A stretch of 64,000 nucleotides of DNA from Sacculina carcini (taxonomy: Eukaryota > Arthropoda > Thecostraca > Sacculinidae), in contig OU696571.1 of NCBI GenBank assembly GCA_916048095.2, positions 8,492,001 to 8,556,000 of the forward strand. Reading direction: 5' to 3'. Both the position numbers and the translations under genes were made by a program. Under the pieces are notes generated by a model that had not been told where the DNA came from, searched no databases, and was given only the letters and a program-made list of their open reading frames with translations. Positions 45,095 through 56,510 of the stretch are shown here, one piece after another; positions within the stretch are counted from its first letter, which is position 1, and each line of letters starts with the position of its first letter.

Positions 45095-45235
45095 CTATTC
45101 CCATTATATATTTTCTATATTTCCATTATATTCTGTATTACATTACATTACTCATATATGTATATGTGTATGCATGTGTGTTTTTTGTTTTTTTGTTTGT
45201 TTTTTGTTGTTGCGTTTATTGCACTCCTTTTGTCA
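45095..45235 (+). repeat. repeat R, copy 2
   Basis: A second plus-strand copy with CCCATTATATATTTTC and TGTTGCGTTTATTGCACTCC, followed by TTTTGTCAAACAAAACGG, which also follows it in the inverted copy. Confidence 0.7.
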
Positions 45236-45453
45236 AACAAAACGGCTTTTCAGTGCAAAATTACTATGCAAAAGATACATATATATGTATATACCTAGAC
45301 TCACCATCCACACACACACACTCACACACAATCACTATATGTGATCACTGACAGTGCTGTCTCACATTAGTGTCCTGATCTATAGCCGTGGTGGATGCTA
45401 CTCATCAAGTTGTTTTTCTCCATATATTCAACTAATTGTAGCTGTACCGCCTT

Positions 45454-47069
45454 TTAAATTATTTTCATGACCAGTGGCCATATCGATATCGGTCGCGTTT
45501 CACGATTCACTCCATATGTAGACTTCGGAATCGGTACAATAACTGAGTGCTTTAGTCGTTTTGGCACTTGGCAACAGGTAATGCTGGTGTTCACTATATC
45601 CAACAATATATGACCGATTCCGTCGAAGAACATCTGCAGTATCTTCATGCTGATACCTTCGGCATCTTCACTGGTCGTTGACTTCATCATTTTGATTATG
45701 GTGTACAATTTCTCCATACTGACTGCCTTCAGCTCCAGTCTGCCACTGTTGACTCGAGGCAACAGATTGGTGACTGGATCTGTTGGCCTTTGGATATTGG
45801 CGGCAATTTCCATTCCTGTCTCCAGATATATGTCATTCAGTTGGTTCGCGTCGATTGATATTAGTGTCTGTGATCGTTTTCGCCCAATGACTTCTTCACA
45901 GTGTTTCCACATTTTACTGAACGGTTTATGTTTAATTTTTGTCATGATGTTGTTTTTAGTGTGTTCACGTATTGCTGCCCTGCAAACTGTGGTGATTTAC
46001 TTGTATAAGCTCCTTGGTCCGCGTTTGCGAGCATGTTTGCGCTGCTTCAAGAGATTTCGCAGTTGTAACGGAATCAGTCTTCTATGCGTGTTGCGTTTCA
46101 CCACATATCGCACGGGGCAATATACATTTAGTATGTCCATAAATATCCCGACGAATTAATCGAATTTGTGCCTGTTGCATATGGTAAAGATGTATGTCTC
46201 GATCATTGTTGATAGCTTTTGTCCAGGTGAATTGTTCGTTTGGCAAAGAATACAACAATTAACATCTCCTCCAATAATGATATGCATTACTGGGTTACTC
46301 GACATAATATGTTGTAGTTGGCTTTCGAAGTCGTCAAAGTCGAAGTTTGACTAGGATATCAAAAAATTAGGCGGTCTATTTACACTAGCTATTATCATAT
46401 TGCACTTATTCAAGATTAATTTCAGCCATACAATTTCCAAGTCACTGTTGGGTTCGCTTTCGATCGGCAGAAATTCGTAGTCATAATCGTTTTTCAAAAG
46501 CACTGCAACGCCTCCATATCCTGCAGGTCGTGATGATGTCACGGGTGGGTCTCGTCGTAACAAATTGTATCCATTAACGCTGACAAACCGCGTGTTTTGG
46601 AATTGATTGAGCCACGTTTCGCTCAGTAAGAAAGCGTCGTATCGTCTTGTCGTGGTCGTATCTATTCGTATTTCGGGCAGCTTGCTTTTCATCGATTGTA
46701 CGTTCAGTTGGGCGACAGTGAATCGTTGCACATGTCAGTGTTCGTTGTCCTCTCGCGCGGTCACTCGTTTTTTGACGTTTCCTCAATGCAAGCGGTTTGT
46801 TGCTGAACTCGCCGCGGGTCAGCCGAACGCCAGCGTCGAAAAAGACAGCCCTCAGGCCACACAACAGGATCGAAGAACACTCTCGGGTCAGCACAGTAGC
46901 AAATAATATGGAAACTACTGTACGACTCATGCTTTGTATGAAACTTTTCGACCGTGATATCATCCGGGCAGATTTTCAGACTCTGTGAGAGATGATATAT
47001 GACATTCTGTGTGGTCACATCCCTATCGAAGCGTGTGGCAAAAATGCTTACATTCTTCAATCTCGACAC
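45454..47069 (-). pseudogene. LINE-D (CR1/Jockey-type), left copy
   Basis: On the minus strand an ORF1 C-terminus (47069-46761) has TRFDRDVTTQNV, VEKFHTKHESYSSF and FDPVVWPEGCLFRR, the RRM-like end seen in CR1-group ORF1 proteins. The ORF2 endonuclease starts VAQLNVQSMKSK (46.72 kb) with LSETWLNQF and IIIGGD. The start of the RT region continues to 45454 (VIVPIPKS, NRETRPIS). The RT palm is missing here. Frame changes occur in the endonuclease region, and a segment near 46.15 kb is deleted compared with the right copy. Confidence 0.82.
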
Positions 47070-47525
47070 AGCTGGAAGACTCTCAACACACGCGCATATG
47101 TGTATGTGCGTGTGAATGTGTTCGTGTGCATGTGTTTGTGTATATGTGTGTATTCAATTTTTGCAAGCACCCATGTACTTTCTGCCGATTTGTGCTCCTT
47201 ATTTTGTCTCCATGCCGCTCTGTGTCTGCACCTTTATTACTCTGCTCCTGCTCGAACCTTTGCCCTCGAAAGTGCGCTATATCAAATACATGTTGTTCTT
47301 GTTGTTGTTGTTACTTATTGAATCATATTTTATTTATTGTTGGATGTTTCTTATTGAATCATATTTATTGTTATTGATTGTTATTTATTACTTATTTATT
47401 AATATTTATTCTTATTTATTGATGGTTGCTAATTTAATGAATCACATATTTATTGTTGATTGCTATTTTTTATTGAGGAACGTGGGCGGAGTGACATTAC
47501 GGAGTATTATCGGATGATGATTTAT
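47070..47525 (+). repeat. LINE tail-like segment (left)
   Basis: TG-rich sequence, then GCCCTCGAAAGTGCGCTATATCAAATACA and TTGTTGTTGTTACTTATTG repeats with ATTTATT-type sequence. CGCTATATCAA-type sequences near the 3' end are seen at other LINE tails in this window (34966). It runs opposite to the neighbouring LINE-D coding sequence, which fits a 5'-inverted LINE insertion. The inverted counterpart is 49310-49782. Confidence 0.55.
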
Positions 47526-47639
47526 TGTGATGTATTCATTATTTTCTTTTCCAACTCTCTTTCTATACTTGTTTATCTTCGAACTCTCTTTCTCTCTGAA
47601 TCTTTTGGGCGCTTCCGGTACATGGGGTCACCTTAGGGT

Positions 47640-48310
47640 GGTAATAGTGCTTGCTCTCTTCCCATGCTACTGGATTTGCCTGTAATTAATAATAATAATA
47701 AATTGTCATCGAGCGGTTATCTGTGCGTGGCTTATTTAGGAATGAATCCCACCCTCGATATCCACGACATTTACAGAGGAAGGCACTCGGTGGATGATCG
47801 TCATAGGAGGGCTTTCACGCGATTACGAGTCTCAGCGCATAGTTTAAGCATCGATACTGGTAGATGGAACAGGAGAGGTAAAGGGAGACTACCCAAGGAG
47901 GAGCGATTGTGTGAGTGTGGCATGGTTCAGACAGAAATACATGTTATAGAAGATTGCCCGATATCACGTCATGTGAGGGATGGGATATAGTTGGGTGCTA
48001 TGGAGAGTCCTTTCGATGGAACATTTCCCCATTGTAAGAGTTGTAAGATCGTATTTGACATTTTAAGTATATATTCAGTGTCACTGGAATTCGCTGAAAA
48101 TAGCTCAGTGTTGTTAATATGCTATTAGGTATGTCACTTTGTTGTTTATGCGGAGTCACGTAGACATGAAGGCACGTAGCGCCGCAATGATGGACTGCGG
48201 TGGTACCGCATTGCGAGTATGAAACTGTGTGTATATGTCCACTGTATATGTTATTGTGTGTATTATCAATGTAAAAGCTTTTGTGTACACTATGGTCAAT
48301 AAACTCTCTC
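47640..48310 (+). pseudogene. LINE-C-type C-terminus and 3' UTR
   Basis: The frame encodes RRAFTRLRVSAHSLSIDTGRWNRRGKGR, followed by ERLCECGMVQTEIHVIEDCPISRHVRD. This is the Cys/His C-terminal region of a LINE ORF2, with the pattern C-x-C...H...C. A 3' UTR of about 310 bp ends CAATAAACTCTCTCTCTC at about 48310. The piece is separated from LINE-C RT by the inverted-repeat arm, so it may be the displaced end of the same insertion. Confidence 0.7.
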
Positions 48311-48640
48311 TCTCACTCTCTGTGTGTGTATGTGTAGTTAGTCTTGGGTCACTTGTATTTGTGTGTGTGTGTGTATGTTCACATTTCTCCCGTTTGTATG
48401 CGTGTCTGGAGTGTATGTATGCCAAGATAATAGTATGTCTGTGTGTAGTTAGTCTTGGGTCACTTGTGTATGTTCTGGATGTATGTCTACTGAACTGGTA
48501 TGCATGTATGCATCCACTTGCAAGTTTGACTGCGTGTGAGCGTGTGTGTGTGATTATGACCGTGTGAATGGTCACGTGACAGTGTGAAAGGTCACGTGAC
48601 CGAGCCTATGTAACCCAGCACAATTACGGTCACCTGACAA
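48311..48640. repeat. CT- and TG-rich microsatellite region
   Basis: CTCTCTCTC passes into TGTGTG-rich sequence. The block GTAGTTAGTCTTGGGTCACTTG is repeated (48337 and 48448), and GTCACGTGACCG-type repeats follow near 48570-48600. No gene. Confidence 0.85.
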
Positions 48641-48837
48641 TTATTCGCTGGTATTCGCTGTGCGTCATTAGTATTGTGCGCTCGCCTCAAGAATACTGCT
48701 ATCGTGTGTGTCTTGCCTTTGCGATTATGTGTTTGTCGAGTGTTTGAGCAGTGATCCTGGTGTGACTTCCTTTAAGCGAATGTGGGGGAGAGACGCCCAC
48801 GCGCGCCTGGCTGTAAATATATTATAGTTTGTTTCGT

Positions 48838-48893
<56 letters not shown>

Positions 48894-49309
48894 GATACAC
48901 AAACATACACACAAACACCAGGGAAAGCAGGGCGACAATATAAACCAACCCTCGGTGAACACTGAGATCGGAGCGGCTGGGGGGTAACAGTTGCACGCCG
49001 TATACGGTCCGTGAAGCCGGCAACAGCTGGCCAACAAGATCAGCAGCAGTCACAACGGTACCAGCAAGCGCATAGCAGCCAGCCCTCTCATCCCCCTGCT
49101 GATTTCTCCTCACCGCTGCCGCTACTGACGCTGTTGTCAACTGCTCAATATCGTCACAGCTGCTAGAAACTCGTTCAGATTCGCTGATACACACACACAC
49201 ACACGCACACAGTAGTGTTAATGGTACCGAATGATCAATTTTTCCCCAGCGCCCCTACCCCTGTTGTTGAACAGCCCTAACCACTTCCGGTTGGAAAATA
49301 AAATAATAA
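48641..49309. other. spacer of the inverted repeat; no gene recognised
   Basis: It contains a TA run (48839-48890) and a GC-richer stretch (48920-49200). The stretch has a weak minus-strand open frame (142 codons, partly TA-derived) with no known domain. A CA run lies near 49190. Confidence 0.5.
48839..48890. repeat. TA microsatellite
   Basis: A pure TA run within the spacer between the inverted arms. Confidence 0.95.
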
Positions 49310-49782
49310 AAACATCACAATAAATAATAAACCATCATCCGATAATACTCCGTAATGTCACTCCGCCCACGTTCCTCAATAAAAAATAACAATCAAACGT
49401 AAATATGTGATTCAGTAAATAACAACCATCAATAAATAAGAATAAATATTAATAAATAAGTAATAAATAACAATCAATAACAATAAATATGATTCAATAA
49501 GAAACATCCAACAATAAATAAAATATGATTCAATAAGTAACAACAACAACAAGAACAACATGTATTTGATATAGCGCACTTTCGAGGGCAAAGGTTCGAG
49601 CAGGAGCAGAGTAATAAAGGTGTAGACACAGAGCGGTATGGAGACAAAAATAAGGAGCACAAATCGGCAGAAAGTACATGGGTGCTTGCAAAAATTGAAT
49701 ACACACATATACACAAACACATGCACACGAACACATTCACACGCACATACACATATGCGCGTGTGTTGAGAGTCTTCCAGCT

Positions 49783-52700
49783 GTGTCGAGATTGAAGAAT
49801 GCAAGCATTTTTGCCAAACGCTTCGATAGGGATGTGACCACACAGAATGTCATATATCATCTCTCACAGACTCTGAAAATCTGCCCGGATGACATCAAGG
49901 TCGAAAAGTTGCATACAAAGCATGAGTCGTACAGTAGTTTCCATATTAGTTGCTACTGTGCTGACCCGAGTGTTCTTCGATCCTGTTGTGTAGCCTGAGG
50001 GCTGTCTCTTTCGACGCTGGCGTTCGGCTGACCCGTGGCGAGCTCAGCAACAAACCGCTGGCAGTGAGGAAACGTCAAAAAACGAGTGACCGCGCGAGAG
50101 GACAACGATCACTGTCATGTGCAACGATTCACTGTCGCCCAACTGAACGTACAATCGATGAAAAGCAAGCTGCCCGAAATACGAATCGATACGACCACGA
50201 CAAGACGATACGACGCTTTCTTACTGAGCGAAACGTGGCTCAATCAATTCCAAAGCACGCGGTTTGACAGCGTTAATGGATACAATTTGATACGACGAGA
50301 CCGACCCGTGACATTATCACGACCTGCAGGATATGGCAGCGTTGCAGTGCTTTTGCAAAACGATTATGACTACGAAATTCGGCCGATCAAAAGCGAACCC
50401 AATAGTGACTTGGAAATTGTATGGCTGAAATTAATCTTGAATAAGTGCAATATGATAATAGCTAGTGTATATAGACCGCTTAATATTTTGATATCCCAGT
50501 TAAACTTCGACTTTGAGGACTTCGAAAGACAACTACAACATATTATGTCGAGTAACCCAGTAATGCCTATCATTATTGGAGGAGATTTCAATTGCTGTAT
50601 TCTTAGCCAAACGAACAATTCACCTGGACAAAAGCTATGCTCAACAATGCTCGAGACATACAACTTTACCATATGCAACAGACACAAACCTACATATCGG
50701 CCGGCCAACACTCTGATCGACGTTGTAGCCACCAACGCGCCTGATTCTCTCAAAACACCAGCGTAGAGACTTGTGAATACGGAACACCACACGACTGGAC
50801 GATCATCCAATTCGATTTAAATTTACGAACAAGAAGAGAACGAAACGAAGGCGAGTTAAAACGAAATCTCACCAATATCGACGTATACGCAATTAACTCA
50901 ATCATGAGCAACGCCAACTGGATACCCGTTTACGCCTCAACGAATGTTGCGGAAAAATACGATAAATTCGTCGAGACATTTATGGGCATACTAAATGTAT
51001 ATTTCTCCGTGCGATATGTGGTGAAACGCAACACGCATAGAAGACCGATTCAGTTACAACTGCGAAATCTCTTGAAGCAGCGCAAACATGATCGCAAACA
51101 CGGACCAAGGAGCTTATACAAGCAAATTACCAGAGTTTGCAGGGCAGCAATACGCGAACACACTAGAAACAACATCATGACAAAAATGAAACATCAACCG
51201 TTCAGTAACACTGTGAAGAAGTCATTGGGCGATAACGATCACATACACAAATATCAATCGACGCGAACCAACTGAATGACAAATATCTGGAGACAGGAAT
51301 GGAAATTGCCGCCAATATCCAAAGGCCAGCAGATCCAGTCAACAATCTGTTGCCTCGAGTCAACAGTGGCAGACTGGAGCTGAAGGCAATCAGTATGGAG
51401 AAATCGTACACCATAATCAAAATGATGATGTCAACGACCAGTGAAGATGCTGAAGGTATCAACATGAACATACTGCATATGTTCTTCGACGGAATCGGTC
51501 ATATATTGTTGGATATAGTGAACACAAGCATTACCAGTTTCCAAGTGCCAAAACGACTAAAGCACGAAGTTATTGTACCGATTCCGAAGTCTACATATGG
51601 AGTGAATCGTGAAACGCGACCGATATCGATATTGCCACCGGTGATGAAAATAATTTAAAAGGCTGTACAGCTACAATTAGTTGAATATCTGGAGGAAAAC
51701 AACATGATGTGTAGCAGCCACCACGGCTATAGATCAGGACACTCATGTGAGAGCACTCTCAGTGATTACAGATAGAGTGTATAGAGCAATGGACAGGAGA
51801 GAAGCGACTATAATGGTATCCATCGACCTTACCAAATGCTTCGATGTAATACAACACGACATACTTATTGGTAAGATATCTGTACACAACATCGATCCCA
51901 CGTGGTTCAAGAGTTATTTGAGCAATCACACACAACAAGTGAGAGTAAAACGAAAAAGTCACACACTCGAAACAACCGACACGAAGTCGACAAGTCGAAG
52001 TCGACATTTTCAAGGAGGAAGCTTGAGCTGTGTGTTGTTTCTACTGTTTTGTAACGATCTATCAGCACATTTAAGCCATATAGAAGATCTGGAAATTATT
52101 AAATACGCTGACAACACGACACTAATGACGACCACAAAGAGAACCGATATATATTTCACCGTACGAAAACTTGAAACAACACTGAAATGTTTGGACATCT
52201 ACTACCGTTCGAATCTTCTCAAGGTGAATCCCGACAAAACGCAAATGACGGTACTGGGAACCAAATATCTGCTTGAAAATTTGCCTGAAATCAGAATATT
52301 TTTAACGAAAACGAAATTACAGAAAAAAGGTAACGTGAAAATATTGGGACTTCACTTGGATAAACATTTGCAATTTGATCGACATATCGACCACCTAGTG
52401 CGAAAATCAACAGGTATGCTCCTATGCATAAATCAAGCTAAATCGTCATTTCCAGAGAATGTTCTGAAGACAATCATCGACGCTAACATCCTATCAATTC
52501 TCTCATATTGCATATCTGTCTACGGCACGACTGGCGCAACCCAAAAACATCGACTACAAACTATTTTAAATTTCTGCGCGCGAGCTCTTACTGGAACACG
52601 AAAATACGACCACATATATATCTACGAACAACTGAAACTGCCAACAATAGACGACTTGTATACGAATAACCGTAACAGACTGATCAAAAGTATAATCAAG

Positions 52701-52862
52701 CACCAACAGCCTGAAGAACTGTTATCGACATTTCAACGGAAGACTCCACACACCATGTCATTGAGACACACTAACGAATTTACTATTCCCTTATTTAACA
52801 ACGATGCGGCACGCCGGAGACTAAAATATGCGGTAGTGGGCGTGCAAAACTGTACACAATGA
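49783..52862 (+). pseudogene. LINE-D (CR1/Jockey-type), right copy with RT
   Basis: ORF1 C-terminus 49783-50090. Endonuclease (VAQLNVQSMKSK at 50131, LSETWLNQF, VAVLLQNDYDY, IIIGGDFNC) to about 50760. Connecting region with IPVYASTNVAEKYD. RT from about 51.3 kb with VIVPIPKS and then, in one long open frame (51747-52862), SIDLTKCFDVIQHD, QGGSLSCVLF, a catalytic-site remnant KYADNTTLM (N where a second D is expected), LGLHLDKHLQFDRHI and a C-terminal region ending QNCTQ. At least three frame changes and a damaged catalytic box make it inactive. Confidence 0.84.
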
Positions 52863-52902
52863 GATCTGTTTATTCGTGTAATACTCAAATGCTCAGCGAA
52901 TA

Positions 52903-52936
<34 letters not shown>

Positions 52937-52984
52937 ATGGGGTGTTTTGTGTGTGATTGTGTGTGTGTGGATGGTGAGACTAGG

Positions 52985-52991
<7 letters not shown>

Positions 52992-53061
<70 letters not shown>
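52992..53061. repeat. TA microsatellite
   Basis: A TA run just after a TG run (52913-52935). In the left arm the equivalent place (45280-45300) has only a short TATATA. Confidence 0.95.
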
Positions 53062-53067
<6 letters not shown>

Positions 53068-53104
53068 TTTGCATAGTAATTTTGCACTGAAAAACCGTTT
53101 TGTT

Positions 53105-53250
53105 TGACAAAGGGAGTGCAATAAACGCAACAAAAGAAACAAACAAAAAAACAAAAAATATACACATGCATACACATATACACATATGAATAATGTAATG
53201 TAATAGATAATATAATGGAAATAGCGAAAATATATAATGGGTATAGAGGA
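53105..53250 (-). repeat. repeat R, copy 3 (inverted)
   Basis: The reverse complement of 45095-45235, including GGAGTGCAATAAACGCAACA and TGTAATGTAATAGA. Confidence 0.7.
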
Positions 53251-53461
53251 AAGAAAGCAGATTGAAAATTAAAAAGAAAACAAAAAGCATATGTAAAAAT
53301 AAATGCTAGATGGCCGTTGGCTAGAGGCCGTTGTCATCCGTAAAGCAACGCCGATACAAGTGCAGCATCGAACACTCTGCCCTTCACAATAAACGGAATG
53401 TCATTGTTCTTGCCTATAAAGGCAACAAACTTTAGCACATGCTCTATCTTGACATTCGCGT

Positions 53462-54025
53462 GCAATAATAATGAAGAGGAATATTATAATATAAAGAGGT
53501 GTCGGAGTAAATCACCCATATACGGTGAGTCCTTGCCGCTTGCTTGTCAGATATACGGTACAATAACGACAACAACTGAAGTTTGTGTCAGTAAGTGCAG
53601 CATATCCACGTACCGGAGGTATGTCATATCTGCCGAATCTCATTCGGATTCGTCTCTCTGCTGTTGATTTCTCTCTATTTCGTGCTTCCACCTGCGACAG
53701 GTGACCTGTCTATATTGCTTTGTAAAGATTTGTGTGCCACGTTCAATCGTTCACGTTCGCAAATTTTACATATATATTTGAATACTGAAATAAATATGTA
53801 ATGTATTGATTTTATATTGTCATATATTGTTTTATATATTGGATATGTCGTGCAATGGCCGCTATCGAATTTCGGTGAAGTTTGTGACACGTGTATCATT
53901 GGTGCTAGGTGAATTGTTTATTGTGACCTATGGTGTCGCTTTGATATCTTACTGTTTGTAAATTTATTTTTGGGTTGGCTCGGTGCGTTTGTCGTTGACC
54001 TCTATCACTTCGAATTGGCGGCAAG
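53462..54025 (+). repeat. repeat X, copy 2
   Basis: The inverted counterpart of 31690-32245, followed like it by AT-rich sequence and the SINE-A leader. No coding similarity is seen. Confidence 0.7.
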
Positions 54026-54089
54026 AAAAAAATATTGAAGAAATATAAATAAATAAAATCAAATATATAGAAAATGAAATAAATAAAAA

Positions 54090-54666
54090 GCCAACACTCG
54101 TCATGCTTGCACACAATATATATCAGTACTGAACACCACTTGGTGTTTAGTACTGGTATACATTCACCATACATACATTCACCACCACTTGTGCAGTTGT
54201 TAGCACACCCGCCTCACAAGCGGGAGGTCCGTGGTTAAAACCAGGCGGAGCAGAATTTCATTGGGCGAATTCTACAATCCCACAGCCCCTGTCCACCCAG
54301 CAGAAAATGATGGTACCAGATATCAGTCATGTGTTGTGCCATGCATTCTGGGGAGGTGGCCCTCTCTAATACGTCTTACGTCCTTGTGGCGCCATAGCGT
54401 GGAGAGGGTCGGTTCTGCGGTGGCAGCGAGCTGCACGGGGCACGCCTGTGTGTTCATAAGCTTCGGCTTCTTCCCGTGTAGCAGCTGCCACTTAGGCATT
54501 TAACCTTTTATTTAACTCATGGGGTTCTTTAATGGCTGAGCTGCGTAAATACTCTGCTAGCATCCGCAAGGACCTCGGTTCAAATCCCCGCCGTCCTTAC
54601 ATTGTCCACACTCGCACACACATCACACTATACAAATAATCGCAATAAATGACATACTAATCAATA
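54090..54666 (+). repeat. SINE-A copy 7, split by SINE-B
   Basis: The leader GCCAACACTCGTCATGC lies at 54090-54150. The head and tail continue at 54515-54666 with box A TGGCTGAGCTGCG and box B GGTTCAAATCC. SINE-B sequence lies between the two parts. Confidence 0.78.
54188..54500 (+). repeat. SINE-B (second tRNA-derived SINE)
   Basis: The head TTGTGCAGTTGTTAGCACACC...GCCTCACAAGCGGGAGGTCC...GTGGTTAAAACCAGG keeps tRNA geometry. It has an A-box-like TTGTTAGCACACC, an anticodon-arm-like CCGCCTCACAAGCGGG (CAC, as in a valine tRNA) and a decayed B box GGTTAAAACC. A unique body follows to about 54500. Only one copy is in the window. Confidence 0.65.
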
Positions 54667-54683
54667 TATAATAAAAAAATCAG

Positions 54684-54686
<3 letters not shown>

Positions 54687-54732
<46 letters not shown>
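54687..54732. repeat. TA microsatellite
   Basis: A TA run between SINE-A copies 7 and 8, mirroring the run between copies 5 and 6. Confidence 0.95.
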
Positions 54733-54734
<2 letters not shown>

Positions 54735-54753
54735 CAAATCAAATCAATACATA

Positions 54754-54922
54754 TATACCAGTACTAAACACCACTCAGGGCTTTTCAATGGCTGAACTGC
54801 GTAACACTGCCCGCCTCCGCGAGGACCTCGGTTCAAATCCCCGCCAGGTAAGTCCTTACATTGTCCACAATGGCACACACATCCGAATCAGTACGAATAA
54901 TCGCAGTAAATACGACATACCA
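54754..54922 (+). repeat. SINE-A copy 8
   Basis: Leader, head (box A TGGCTGAACTGCG, box B GGTTCAAATCC) and tail (AAGTCCTTACATTGTCCAC...GCACACACATC) are contiguous, giving a clean view of the family structure. Confidence 0.83.
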
Positions 54923-54939
54923 CTAAAAGGAAAATAAAT

Positions 54940-55460
54940 AAAAACAAATGAAGAAATAACTCAAATAAACTAAGTAGACGTGCAGCTTTGTCTGGCCACA
55001 AACCAGATCCAAAGCTGCATACCCCCATTCGGCCTTGATATCCTAAACCAACTACACATTATGGACTGATTACATAAGAGGGTAAATAAGAAGCAAAATC
55101 ATGAAATAATTTGGGACCAGAAGATACACATAGCAATAAGAGGTCAACAAAACCTCGCCTATGACCTTTTTGCATCCATTTTACCCCTAGGGACCAAGTT
55201 TCATCAAAATCGGTCCAGTGGTTTAGGAGGATATAGGGTAAACAGACACAAAGGACCTCAATGACCTTGAAAATTACCTCGGAGGTCAAGGAAACCTAGA
55301 CTATGACCTTCTTGCATCCATTTTACCCCTTGGGACCAAGTTTCATCGAAATTGGTCCAGTGGTTTAGGAGCAGATAGGGTACAAAGAGACATTTAGACA
55401 TTTTGCAATCAGTGCAGTGCAAAAAAATTACTTTCAATTCGGCCCGAAGGGCCGAATTGG
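54940..55460. repeat. repeat Y with an internal duplication
   Basis: The block GACCTTTTTGCATCCATTTTACC...GGTCCAGTGGTTTAGGAG occurs at about 55165-55230 and again at 55309-55372 with few changes. The element ends in the palindrome AATTCGGCCCGAAGGGCCGAATT (spanning 55437-55459), and a related CCATTCGGCCTTGATATCC lies near 55025. It may be a non-autonomous transposon with hairpin ends. No coding function is claimed. It lies between SINE-A copies 8 and 9. Confidence 0.5.
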
Positions 55461-55482
55461 ATAAAATCAAATACATAGAAAA

Positions 55483-55635
55483 AAAGCCAACACTCGTCAT
55501 GATTGCACACAATCTATGCCAGTACTAAACACCACTCATGGTGCTCTTCAATGGCTGAACTGCCTAAACACTCTGCTCGCATCCGCGAGAACCTCGGTTC
55601 AAATCCCCGCCAGCTAAGTCCTTACATTTTCCACA
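55483..55635 (+). repeat. SINE-A copy 9, split by a solo LTR
   Basis: Head with box A TGGCTGAACTGCC and box B GGTTCAAATCC, ending TTTTCCACA where the LTR enters. The tail continues at 56457-56510 (CCACACACGCACAC...TATACAAATAATCGC). Confidence 0.83.
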
Positions 55636-56456
55636 TGTAACAAAGTTTCAGTCGGACCAGATTTTCTCTTTTTCTGCTTTGAGTTTCTGTTAGGCAAGTT
55701 TAGCAGCGATGATAAATATTGTCACACGCGTGTTGCATCCAAATGTGTAAACCATATGCGTATTTCGTACTTAGGTGTGGGCGTGCAGGTGCGTATGTGC
55801 GTGTGTGTTGCATTGCACAAAATATACATTGTTTTAAAGCGGGACTGATGGTTGTGTAGTGGTATCATTAATCAACTTGTCGAGCTCGCGTTGGATTAGG
55901 TGTATATATGTAAACATGCTCTGAGCGATTGCTACTGAGTATGTGTTGAAAAAGGGCGTAGACCCTGCGCATCCTAAGAAGTGGAAACATCACTAAATCA
56001 CCAGTTGAGGTAGCCTTGGACCCAGGTGGCTGAGATTGTTGTATGTGTGTCTGTAGAGCCAACCCACACTGCGTGCACTGCGTAGGTGCGTGCAAATGCC
56101 CGGGGGTCCGTATAAAAGACGGTGTTGACTAGGCAGTGGGATTAGATCATAATAGGATAGGAACAGAGACATTCGAGATGTGACCATAGGGGCGTAGTAG
56201 GGGGAGACTAGGATGGGTTTAGGACGTTGATAGTCGGGTTGTACAGATAGGAGCTGTTTGGCTGTTAGTGTCTGACTAGGACTTTTTGCGACACAAGTAT
56301 AGCGGCTTGTGAGCATTGATATCATATCACTTAGTTGTTTGGATTACCTGTGTGTCGACAATACATTCATCTTGAACCGGAAATTTGGGTTATCGCGGCA
56401 CAACAACAAGAGGAACGCAAATAGACTTTCACTGTCAGTAGTGCGAAAAGACTACA
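55636..56456 (+). mobile_element. solo LTR (family S), long copy
   Basis: 821 bp starting TGTAACAAAGTTTC and ending AAAAGACTACA, flanked by CCACA on both sides (55631-55635 and 56457-56461). A TATAAAAG box lies at 56111-56118. It matches 18148-18639, which lacks about 320 bp of the middle. Both copies occupy the same position in SINE-A. It is a fossil LTR with no internal region. Confidence 0.83.
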
Positions 56457-56510
56457 CCACACACGCACACACATCACATTCTATACAAATAATCGCAGCA
56501 AATATGACGC

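Larger units (their letters stand above)
44868..47525 (+). repeat. left arm of large inverted repeat
   Basis: Successive blocks from GCACGCGAATGTCAAG (44868) to the stretch ending GTAGTATCGG-type sequence near 47525 are matched in inverted order at 49310-53463. The left arm lacks about 1.2 kb present on the right (51767-52960, LINE-D RT) and about 270 bp near 46.15 kb. Confidence 0.8.
49310..53463 (-). repeat. right arm of large inverted repeat
   Basis: It mirrors 44868-47525 block by block (LINE tail, LINE-D ORF1 end, endonuclease, RT start, repeat R, LINE-C thumb fragment). It contains extra LINE-D RT sequence. It ends at GACATTCGCG (53459) where repeat X begins, whereas the left arm continues into LINE-C. 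Confidence 0.8.

Noticed and set aside
48772-49200. Minus-strand frame of 142 codons in the inverted-repeat spacer
   Set aside because: A third of it is TA-repeat translation and the rest shows no domain, so it was not called as a gene.
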